Positions 46,643 to 56,337 of a stretch of 64,000 nucleotides of DNA are shown here, piece after piece. A program made the translations under genes and the position numbers. Below the pieces are notes generated by a model. The model did not search any database. It was given only the letters and a program-made list of their open reading frames with translations, and was not told where the DNA came from. Source of the stretch: Reticulascus tulasneorum (lineage: Eukaryota; Ascomycota; Sordariomycetes; Glomerellales; Reticulascaceae); assembly GCA_001557505.1 (NCBI GenBank), contig LSAX01000006.1, positions 682,001-746,000 of the forward strand, given 5' to 3'. Each line of letters starts with the position of its first letter. The stretch's first letter is position 1.

Positions 46643-47320
46643 ATGGTATCCGGTCGCGTGCTCTCTGGGCGGCTCTTATCAACCTCTAGGGGCCGCCAGC
46701 GTCCCTCTATAGAAGAGGATCCCTTCGGCGCTCCGCCCCCGTCCGCTCGAAGTGGTCCCTTTGTCCCCACAGCCGCACCCCAACCGCCCGCCGCGGGCAC
46801 GCCTGGCGAGCTGAGGTATGCCTCCCTAAGCAGGATCGCCGCCCACTTTGAGCCCTTGCCCACGCCGTCGACCATTAACGAGTACCCCGGACTGAGCCGC
46901 CAACCGAGTGAGCACTAGGCCAAGGCTACGCCGCGAACCCCCAACAGGCCCGTGGCTGATATCGTGTACCGCGTGGTCCTCTCCCGCCTCCCGATCTACT
47001 CGGCCCAGGGATGGGAGCCGAGCCGGAAACTGGAGAAGATGTCTTTTCGCGAGTTTATGGACGAAGTGCCGCTGGAAGGCGGCATCGGCGGGCTCATTTT
47101 CACCGTTGAGGGCCCAGGCCTGAAGGTCGTGGAGTAGATCCGCCGCGGGGGCGAAACAAGTTTTAGCGTCCTGAGGAAGCTAATCAAGAAGGTGATCACT
47201 GTCCAGTGGGCCATTCGCACGTCGGATGCGCCATTAGAGTTTGTGATTGAGCTCGAGGCCATGCCCGATGATGCTACCAGCAAGGACGAGGAGATGGATG
47301 AGGATGAGTTTACGATTTAG
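46643..47320 (+). pseudogene. Unrecognised frame of 226 codons interrupted by two TAG codons
   Basis: One continuous plus-strand frame runs from an ATG at 46643 to TAG at 47318-47320, broken only by TAG at 46916-46918 and TAG at 47135-47137. The flanking parts look like real protein: a low-complexity Pro/Ala/Ser head (EEDPFGAPPPSARSG), then YRVVLSRLPIYSAQGWEPS, EFMDEVPLEGGIGGLIFTVE, VLRKLIKKVITVQWAIRTS and APLEFVIELEAMPDD, and an acidic end. Local GC is higher than in the flanks. I do not recognise the family. It may be a relic of a transposon-borne or viral-type gene or of a host gene. A 40-nt GTGAGC...CAG segment could hide the first TAG but would shift frame, so splicing does not rescue it. 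Confidence 0.55.
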
Positions 47321-48532
47321 CTGATGTTATACGGAGCGGGGCTACTGGCACCCGCAACTGGGGGGAGTCTGGGATTGTACATCATCACGACGTTGACTAT
47401 GACATAAACTGTAGTTTGAGATTACTTGGTCGGGAAAGATAATGATATTCACAGAGGATATGCGTAGCGACAAGTCTCTTAAGTGTCTAATCATGATAAT
47501 GACCACCTGGTTAGGGATTTGCGGGATTTGTCGTGGAAAAAGTTGTACCTCGTAATGCTACAGTAAGAGCCGAGTCCCTGCTGTCAAACTCATCGGGCAT
47601 GTGTCGCATTCGAGGTTTGAGGGACGTCGGCGTCGTTACTTAAGTCGAAATGAATGCCTGAGCTGTTTATATCTTCCTAGATTGCAAATGGCTGGTTTTA
47701 CGTTGTTGCTTCCCGTAGAAACTTGGTGCAGAAGGCAAATCCTCCAATGGGCATCCTGACGGTTGTGAAACCCTCTCAATTCCGCTTGACGTCATACATG
47801 CTACCTACTGAATCTCTAGAGGGCTCTTATATAGGAAAGAGCCTGCATGTCGAGGAAGGCATCGCTATTGACAGTAATTCTGGACATCGCTTGTCCGATG
47901 TATGTGCGGACCGGCATCATGCATCGCGCTGGTCACCTGACTATCCAGGTCACCTGAAAACCTGCTTCAGCCACACATCACACCAGATACTGTGTACCTT
48001 AGGTACTTCTTACCACTGTACAGCAGACTCGAAGGCGGCACAAAGGAAAGGCCACTTCGTTAGCGTCTGCAATTCAACGAAAACGAGCAGAATTTTTGAT
48101 GGAATATATCTAGTAAGTGATTGCATGTGCACTCACCTCGTTGGGGGGCCGGGCGGTAGTCAAGATGTTCACCTTTCGACGGAAATTGTGCATGCTTGTA
48201 TTTGCCATGCTCCTGTCCACTGAACATTACCAATCTCACATCAGATTTACATCAGCACAGTATCCTTTTGACAACTTTCCAGGCGCGATTCATGGATCTC
48301 AAGATGTGACACCCTTACTCCGCCAATCGAAACGCACGTCCGTGTGGTTTCCACGACCTGTCAAACCCTGTACCGCGTGCCTGTCTCTCGGTTCGTGTTG
48401 GAACATAACTGATAATCACTCTCCTGAAGATATCCGGCTGGTCTACGGTTTCAGATATTGATTTGGCAATAGCACCAACTGGCCAGCCACTGGCAACGAT
48501 TCAAAGGGCCAACGATAACACCCATGACAAGC
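47321..48532. other. Intergenic between convergent interrupted genes
   Basis: About 1.2 kb with an ACCTTAGGTA-type motif near 47997-48006. Frames at 47723-48223 and 48117-48461 have no recognisable content. Confidence 0.5.
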
Positions 48533-49986
48533 CTACCCGATGGTGTTCCCCCGTTCGGGACCTTGGGCATCTTCCGATAGTGATTCTCCCTCTTGCGCTG
48601 GCAGCTTGCCGCCGGTACGGACCAGTGGATATGTTGCGGCTTGTTTCAAGCCTGTTTGGTGTTCCGGCAAGCCGTCGGTTTCATAGCTCGGGGGCTCGCT
48701 CGGTAGAATCCTGTAATTCTTCGGCATGCGTTCCTCGAACCCGCCTTCGATGCCGACTGTAGTTGATAATTAATAGTTTGGTTCTCCTTTTACCCTTGCT
48801 TGCCATGAAAGATGCTGGCAACGATCGGTCGGCATGAAATCTCAACTTACAGATATTGATGTAGATGTACTTGGCAATTGTAGGCGCCCAAACCATGACG
48901 GCAATAAGCTGGCCGAAGGTCCACATCCTGAGGTCCAAGATGCTTACCCTGGACGAAGCGTAGAGAAGCGATGAATAGTACCAACAAGTGCACAAAAGAG
49001 GAGTGACTTGGATGGAGAACCAGTATGCGTCGCGCAACCAAGGCCACATTCTGCCGGCAGTCCTCTTAATTCTCGAGCCATGGCCTCGCTGAACAAACCT
49101 GTCAGCCCAAGCTGGATGCCAGACGCGTATTCCATGGGGTGAATTGGTCAACGGCAAGACCAAAATAAGCCAGCGATCCAATAAGAGCGAGAATATATCC
49201 CGATCCCCAGGGATAGGCAGAGACGAGCGACAGGTCGCAGTAAGTCACCGGGCTGGGGTTGCCGCCACAAGCAGGCACCAGCGCGTCTTCTTTGAACTTC
49301 TCCCACAAGGCACCCAGCGGCGGCATGAGCGAGTCTCCCCGGGCGACGATTGCCAGGGCGAGCGCAAACAGAACCGTCACCAGAATGAAGAAGTACCACC
49401 AGCGCGTTGCCTCGCGGTGCAGGCAGACTTGGTAGAGTAGGACAGAGTAGACGCCGCTCACGCTGAGGATGTGGGCCACAATAGAGTTGAAAAGCGCGCT
49501 GCCGGTGTCGGGGTTGTTTGGGTTGAATCTGACGAGGGCCGCGACCTGGATGGAGCCGAGGAAGTAGCGCTAAACTTCGTGGAACTCGACGAGGGATAAG
49601 ATGAGGGCGGCGCCGGTGCGGGACGAGGTGAGGCGAGCCTGGAGACGCCGGCCTTTTTCCCGGAGGGGGGCGCGCCAGTGCCCCAGGAAGCTCAATATTT
49701 CGCGGGGCCAAACGGTGAAGAGCTTGACGAGGAGGTAAAGGAGGAGGACAATGCTGGTCTGGAAGATATCGGACCTACTTTCACATGGCACCCGGAGCAC
49801 AATAATTTCTGGGTCCAGAGCCGGTCTCAAACTCCGTGACCTGACGTTTTTGTTGCCCTTTACTACATTCCATTTTTTGCCATCGTCGTCCAGGTCCTTG
49901 TTTCAGCGGCCGCACGCCCCTCTATTCTTCGCCACATCCCTGGTTTCGTAAGGCGCGGCGTCGAGGAAATCGGCTTCTGGTTCCAT
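48533..49986 (-). pseudogene. Fungal polytopic membrane protein, interrupted by in-frame TAG
   Basis: Several exons can be traced: start 49986 (MEPEADFLDAAPYE), a likely GTGCGG...CAG intron into the long frame near 49830, an exon down to about 49160, another from about 49110 to 48851, and a last exon 48533-48756 after a clear GTAAGT...CAG intron. Membrane segments include SIVLLLYLLVKLF, IVAHILSVSGVYSVLLY, WWYFFILVTVLFALALAIV, GYILALIGSLAYFGLAV and FGQLIAVMVWAPTIAKYIYI; the C-terminus is a polar cytosolic tail. TAG at 49570-49572 sits in LVEFHEV/RYFLGSIQ, where Gln is expected. A join of frames near 49110-49170 needs a short intron (candidates of 40-88 nt). Family unnamed; a common ascomycete membrane protein type. 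Confidence 0.55.
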
Positions 49987-51789
49987 AATGGGAAAACAAT
50001 ACTCTCAATACCCTTCTCCTTGCTGTACCTGCTTCCAATCGCCTTGCAAATACGCATTTTTCGGACCGAAGTACGCGGTTCGCGGATTTACGAGCTGTCG
50101 TACAACAGCAAACGTAGGCTTTCTCAGGGACATGTTGCCTGCTTACAGACTGTGGAAAGATCAACCACATCAGTGGGCTTTACCATTGTCAAAACGTAGA
50201 TGTATATCAAGCGCCTTCTCCTTAGAAAAGATGCGAGTACAGTGACCAAATTTCTGTCAGAGTTAATAGGGGATCGGCCTCTAATGGTTCAATGATCCCT
50301 CCGATTGGCTTATTCTCCACGGGGGTATGTATGAATTCGTGGTCTGTCCGTGTACGATGTGACGGATAGAGTACATTGCAATACTTTGCAGCGATACCTC
50401 CTCGAATAAATAGAAGGGTTCCACGCGAGCTCTGCGTTTCCTGTTGCATCATCGCCTAGCCCCATAGCAGCTAGTCTTTTTACTGTTTCTTGATGGCTTC
50501 CACGATGGTGTTGCTAAATTACCAACAGTAGTTGTGCCAGCTTAATGGTTTTTTTTTTAGACTACCTATAGGTAGTCTCTACCCATGTAGGCCTTGGTAC
50601 ATTTGTGGAGTCCGCAAATTAAAACTGGGTTGTGTTTTTCCATGTGTCCAGTCAACTGCTTGTTGGTTGCCCAGTTTCCCCTTTTGTGAGAGCTTGGTCG
50701 CTGGTCGTAATGTGTTGTCTGCGAGGCGCGGGGTCAATTTGCGATAAGCCCTTAACACTGTTAACACATAACCTAGCTATCGCGGGACCTAACACAACTC
50801 CGTGCCTTATAAACTTCCACGTAGCTTGCTACAGTAGTCTCATCCCTGTGGCTATAGCGTGTGATGGCGACCACTACGGAAAAGCTGGTTGTAATAGCGG
50901 CCCATCTAAGATGATTATTAATTAAATGGCCATTATACAGGACCTGACCCCATGATCGGGCTCAGCCACGAGATGGCACTGTACCTCGATCCCACCTTCA
51001 GCTTTGGCGCGTATTTTGTAACTGTTGAGGCGAGAGTGAAGATGATGTATCCGCAGCCATAGACGCAACAGGTAACTGTAGGAAAAAGGGGTGTGGTAGT
51101 AAATGCAGCTATCACACCATCACAGCTGCAATCTACACATCATACCTTCTGCAGAGTAATCACATTAGTTTTCGGATGGTTTTTATGCCATCTCGAATGC
51201 TTATTTGGATGGGGGTTCCCCCCATACTACTGTGACTTCATCCTGACTACAGACTACTTAACCCACACATTAGGTGCTTACAGTAACATTGCCAGTGAAG
51301 GCTCGTTAAGCGTGCTATCACCCGCCGGGACAACACCTACACAGGGACATCATCCGATACCCCAGCACTTTTCATACCACCACTTTTCTGGGGACAGCTC
51401 TACCAGGACAGCACTCATCGAGCGACAGTACCCACCAGGGGACATCACCCACTGGGACTAACAGCAAAATCAACGTCCAAGATTGCGTTGCGCGGATAAG
51501 AGAGTTGCGTGGGTATCAATTGCCGGGATTATACACATCCTCACTCCGCCCCTTCCATGCAAATTGTTGGAGTCGCTGCCTACAGGAGAGCTAGAACCTC
51601 GCAAATGTCCTTCTAGAAATAATCCACGATCACAGCAGTTGCTTTTAATGCGGATATCGACGGCGAATCAAGGAAACCTAAAGTCAGTTACTCGATAGTT
51701 TGCTGTCACGTTTCATGCCATAAATCGAGCCCATTGTCTTGTCAAGCGTTTTCAACATCGACGAAGACATCAGAATATTAAATACTGAA
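49987..51789. other. 1.8-kb gene-poor region
   Basis: No supported gene. It contains a T tract followed by a perfect 20-bp palindrome (50559-50578). Frames at 49988-50245, 50632-50925 and 51093-51461 show no domains. Confidence 0.5.
50559..50578. repeat. Perfect 20-bp palindrome after a T tract
   Basis: Positions 50559-50578 equal their own reverse complement (AGACTACCTA/TAGGTAGTCT) and directly follow a run of T on the plus strand. It could be a cruciform or binding site, or a mobile-element end; no target-site duplication was identified. Confidence 0.8.
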
Positions 51790-54030
51790 ATGGATAAACT
51801 CTTCAAAAAGCTACGTCTTTCGAAGAAGGGGTAAGATATCATTTTCAATAGCGCAAAGCCAGAGCAACTGGCAGGATATTCTAGAGCTAATGGCGACCCT
51901 ACTGGTAGAACTCCTCTGCTTTCGCATTGCTCGACTTGCTATTCCTTGGACGCACGAAGGGCCCCAGCTGACACGAGACGCTACGACTGGGCTGGAGAAG
52001 AGTATAATGTGGCAGCTGGAACAACAAGCAGCAAGCTTTCTATCAAACACACCCAGCTCCTAGCTAGTTCAAATTCCGGATGCGTATACTGTATTTTGCT
52101 TTGCAAATCCCTCAGCACAATGCGACCGGGATGGGAGACTCAAGACTCATTTATCACACTTCACCTAGCTCTCGACCTGCCAGTAGTCGTGAGGTGGGTC
52201 AATGGATCGACCGTCACTATGGATCCTGTGTGGGAGGAAATTCTTGGAGCAAATATTCAACACCGGATTGAACTCAAAACTGCCAAAACTCCAGGTTATA
52301 TTGAGCCAGATGTTGAGTTTGAGATTTACCGGCCTGAAGTACCGCCACCGATGAGCAGCAAGGGTGAGTGGTTAAGCCTGTCCCATGATTCGCACTTCAA
52401 GTTCTAATTCTCATGTATAGATGCTTCCCTAACTTCTCTGGTGAGCCACATCGGTACCGCTGGTGAGCGTGCTGGTCACCCTGGATTAGTTGAATGTTTC
52501 CAGTTCATTCAAGAACAAGCAACAACATGTCTGCAAAATCATAATTGCGGAAGCAGGATGCCTTTGCTACCTGACCGTGTCATTTGGGTCAAGCCAGATA
52601 ACAGCGGAGAGATACGATTAGTAGAGCCTCAGGATGTCCATGCACAATACATCGCTCTCAGCTATTGCTGGGGTCCAGTACATCCTGATACCTTTCTCAC
52701 AAATGCGGCAACTTATGAAAAACGAAAAGCTGGCATTAATGCTACCGATCTACCACCTCAGTTCATAGGTATTCTCAACTGTGCCCGCATGCTCAAGATT
52801 CAGTATATCTGGATCGACCGACTTTGTATCATTCAAGGCGACGAAAAGGATTTTGCAACACAAGCACCAAAGATGGGCCAGTACTACGGCAATGCAACAA
52901 TTACATTCGCGACTGCATGCGCAAACTCTGAGATGGACGATATTCTCACAGAGAGGGATGTAAAATGGGGAGGTTATGATATTACGTTGTCTCTTAACCA
53001 GCTTGGGTCATTGCCTCTTCGAATCCGTTTAAGGCAATACAAATTGGGCACAGAAGCACAAGGAGGCGACTATGGCAAAGTGTCTACAAGAGCATGGATC
53101 TGGCAGGAACGATTACTCGCTGCGCGGACTATATTCTTCACCCCAGCCGCGCTGAAGTTTGAGTGCCATCACCACTCAATCTGGGAAGGCTACCGTCCCA
53201 ATCTCACCAGTCCATCATGGTCTTCTCGCATAGATAAGGTAACACACCTGGAGTGGTTGACACTCGTAGAAGAGTTCACGAAAAGAGAAATCACTCGCTC
53301 CTCTGACAGACTACCAGCTATCAGCTCGGTGATGCAACGCATTGCCAATGCGAATAGGTGGGTCCCGCTCTGGGGCATGTGGAAAGAGTTTGTAAATAAG
53401 AGCCTTGCCTGGTCAGTAAATGATTCTGGTGAAGCGTCTGGAAAGCACACTTGTCGTATGCACTCCAGGTATCTTGCTCCGAGCTGGAGCTGGGCAAGCA
53501 TCGACGGTCCCGTTGACTTTGGACACTGCAGGCCTTTACATGGCTTCGAGGAAGACGATCCTTTTCGAAGCACGTTGGATATCCTCGATTTGGACTCTAC
53601 TAGCGGGGTTTTGACTGTTCGTGCGCACTGGAATTTTGTTCTGATCAGTTGCCAAGTCAAACGACCATACACAACACCACAGGTTCTATACCACTATGCG
53701 TGTCCAAGTGTTCGCCTTCCCGATTTAGCTGGTATGCCTCGCGAGACACCGGTTCGGGCCGACGTCGCCTTGCAACCTGTCAAAAAAACACTGTCAATGT
53801 TGGAAGATGGAACGATCGTGCGTATGCCGGATGGGGGAAAGCTTCCCGAGGAGACTTGGACGTGTAAATGTCTTTGCATCATGCTGGGACATAGACGAAT
53901 GATGGCTACTGCTCTCTTGCTTGGTGAGTCTCAAAGAATACCGGGTGCTTACGAGCGGTTTGGTTTAGCGTCTGCTTGGCCACCTGGAATGTTCACAGAG
54001 AATGAACGGATATCATTCAAGATCGCTTGA
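51790..54030 (+). CDS. HET-domain protein, 709 residues
   Basis: Three exons, 51790-51830, 51885-52363 and 52421-54030, with a 54-nt and a 57-nt intron, join in frame. The N-terminal part has a cysteine-containing SNSGCVYCILLCKSL element and a domain of about 170 residues common in this HET subtype. The HET domain follows at about 240-390: QYIALSYCWGPVHPD, IQYIWIDRLCIIQGDEKD (usually WIDSLCIIQ), MGQYYGNATITFATACA. Conserved downstream blocks are STRAWIWQERLLAARTIFF, SRYLAPSWSWASIDGPV and the terminal ASAWPPGMFTENERISFKI, normal for full-length members. The upstream exons are supported by the frame restored at 52363/52421 (SSK-DASLTSLVSH). Role inferred: non-self recognition and regulated cell death. 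Confidence 0.88.
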
Positions 54031-55035
54031 TGTTATATGAATTCGTACAATTGTAAATTCTTGTCAGCTCAATTGTCACAACATACTCTGTTAAGACATG
54101 CTTGTCAATTGGAGAAAATCCAACATCACAGTACATTGATGTGGATTCTCAGGCGTTTAGACTGATATTTAATCTGATTATGTCACTTTTCCCCTTCCCA
54201 TTAAGTTAAATCTCCAACGCCTGCTTCCGATCATTCAAGAGTTAACAAGATTCAGACCTTCAGATCGAATCTCGGCAGCCGAGGCACTGGACATGATCGC
54301 CCAGGGCGAAACTCGAAATTCGTTGGGAAGAGTAGTTTTAGAGTTACATAAGGTATTATTCCACATAATATGAAAGCAAACCTTCTCCAAAGTGTTCTAT
54401 CCCTTTCTTATCTTGTCCTGAAGATCTTCTGCGTCACACGCGATGCTGTGGTTAGAAGGGGGGGCAAAGAAGTGGGTAGGCAGCTGAAAAAGTGGATCAT
54501 CATCACCACCTAATTTATTTCCAGCCCCGTGAGTGAACTCCTCAGGGAGTACGGTGACGCTACAGGATGCTAAAGCTAGGTGACATGGTACTTGGCCATG
54601 ATGATCGTCTGTCCTCGTGGTTGTGGTGCAATTGATCAATGGAATGTGTTGCAGTAGGCCTGTGGCGCTCGCGAGCTTGGGGCTGTACTCGACACGACCC
54701 ATAGGGACAAAAAGAACATGAAGCTAAAGGACAACTAGTTCCCCAAGTAGCCTCGCAAGAAGCGTGCTCGTAAGACCCCGTCACCTTCTAGACCACTAGG
54801 CAACCTAACTCTTCGGATTCGCCGAGCAATTTCAAGGAGGCGCTACTAATTATTTAGTGTCCTGTCACCCTCTTCCAGACTCTTATCAATACCTTCAAGT
54901 CATATATCTACAAATTGACTCTGCCTCCCCGATTTCTTCTTTAACGGTTTACTATATGAACTACTGCCTACATTCGGAAAAGATGGAGCATATCTGGCCC
55001 TCCTGCATACGGGCAAGTCGAAAGAACCAGCCGAA
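54031..55035. other. Intergenic with a kinase-like relic
   Basis: About 1 kb. Apart from the short kinase C-terminal relic listed separately, nothing is recognised; the minus frame at 54397-54702 lacks support. Confidence 0.5.
54207..54363 (+). pseudogene. Protein-kinase C-terminal lobe relic
   Basis: In one plus frame the DNA reads NLQRLLPIIQELTRFRP then SDRISAAEALDMIAQGE. This matches the end of the eukaryotic protein-kinase domain (subdomain XI, with the conserved Arg of the P-x-D-R-I-S-A-x-E-A-L motif). No upstream kinase motifs (HRD, DFG, APE) were found between this and the HET gene, so only a fragment of about 40 residues remains. It is probably a truncated gene copy. It could also be a chance match, but the motif is long and in order. 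Confidence 0.4.
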
Positions 55036-56096
55036 ATGTTTCCCTGTAGGTGCGGAAAAGCTTATAGTCGGAAGGAGCATGTTTTACGCCGTATTTCGTA
55101 CTCTCCTCTACGTCAACGAGCTCAATCAAAAACCGACAGCGACCTGACTATCAACAGTAAAGGCGCGCCCGAAAATCCACCTCTAGATATGGCTCTTGTC
55201 ACATGCGGTGGTGACTCTGCCCTCAGAGAAGATATTGCGCCTGACAACCACAGGAGTTCCATCGACCTTCTCATTGACAGATGTTCTACGTTCAACAGCA
55301 AGGCATTGAGTTTCGGGGAAATCTGCGGGCAGCGTTCCAACATGTTTGATCCCCTGCAATCAACACCCGATAATGGCCAAGTTCATTACCGGTCCAGTAC
55401 ACCTTACAACCATGTTGCGCTCAGCGGCCCAGTTACATGTGACGATGGCCCGGCTTTCGATAAGACAACACAATCACAAGGTTTCGAGAGGAACGCACAT
55501 CTCTATTTGTCCAGGTAGCCTTGGCTGGTTCCGAGAACGACCCCAATGTCGGCCCACGCTCCGGTAACAACACGCTCCCCCTTTCCAGGTATGGATGTCC
55601 TATTCTGGAGATAGATGGGAACCTTCGGCTCTGGCAGGGATTTACAGCTTGCGGTGGTCGCACCTATCACGGTGCCACGCTCATATCTTGGGCTGTCGGT
55701 AACTCTAATATTGCTACAATGCGCCGCCACCTCCACCAGACTTCGACAGGACGGTTATTGACAGCGATCCTGTACCCCCAAGAGTGTGGCATAACAACTA
55801 AAACAAAGGATTGGGTGCACAATGTTGGCACTAGATATATAGATCTTTCGGTATCATCTCCGGCTATTCGGATAGTCGAGGATCGACAGACAGACAGTGA
55901 TCTACCTGGTGTCGTGCAGGAGTTAAGGACAATACAAGATCAAAGAACTATTCCTGTGGGTTGCGAAGATGATATCGAGAGTACCCAGCCTGCAGTCAAC
56001 GTGCAGAACTCCGTGGTTCCGCAAGGCGATGGAAGAACTGTCTGTGGAGGTAGTCAGGACGGTCTCGAGAGCAACACATCCACCGTCGACGTATAG
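55036..56096 (+). CDS. Hypothetical protein with a degenerate C2H2-like finger
   Basis: Two exons, 55036-55514 and 55589-56096, joined across a GTAGCC...CCAG intron with a pyrimidine tract, give 328 residues. The N-terminus reads FPCRCGKAYSRKEHVLRRI, close to the first finger of fungal C2H2/Zn2Cys6 transcription factors (CGKAYSRKEHLRRH), but the second His is replaced by Ile, so zinc binding is doubtful. The rest is polar. Exon 2 has a more ordered start (YGCPILEIDGNLRLWQGF, ATMRRHLHQTSTG) and a Gln/Asp/Thr-rich end. No family recognised. The start may lie further upstream, and the gene may be a decayed regulator. Confidence 0.4.
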
Positions 56097-56337
56097 GAAC
56101 CAGGGAGGTTACAGTGTCGGTGACCAGGAATCCCCCGTTACGTTCCCGGCAAATTATCATTTCCACGGATACACACCCTAGGCATTTACAACAGAGTATC
56201 CACACTTATAAAAGCCCGGTCCTTACACGTTATAATAAGCCGTCGGTCCCCTGGAGCAGTGCGCATGGAGAAACTAGATCCACCATCATTATATGTTTCC
56301 TTATAACCCCCTTCTCATACTCTCTGGTGGCAACTGC

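Noticed and set aside
46916..46955. 40-nt GTGAGC...CAG segment that could splice out the first TAG
   Set aside because: Removing it shifts the reading frame away from the coherent downstream protein and leaves the second TAG untouched.
30718..49572. Reassigned TAG codon (alternative genetic code)
   Set aside because: Intact genes in the window (bestrophin-like, spherulin-4, alpha/beta hydrolase) terminate with TAG at the family's normal end.
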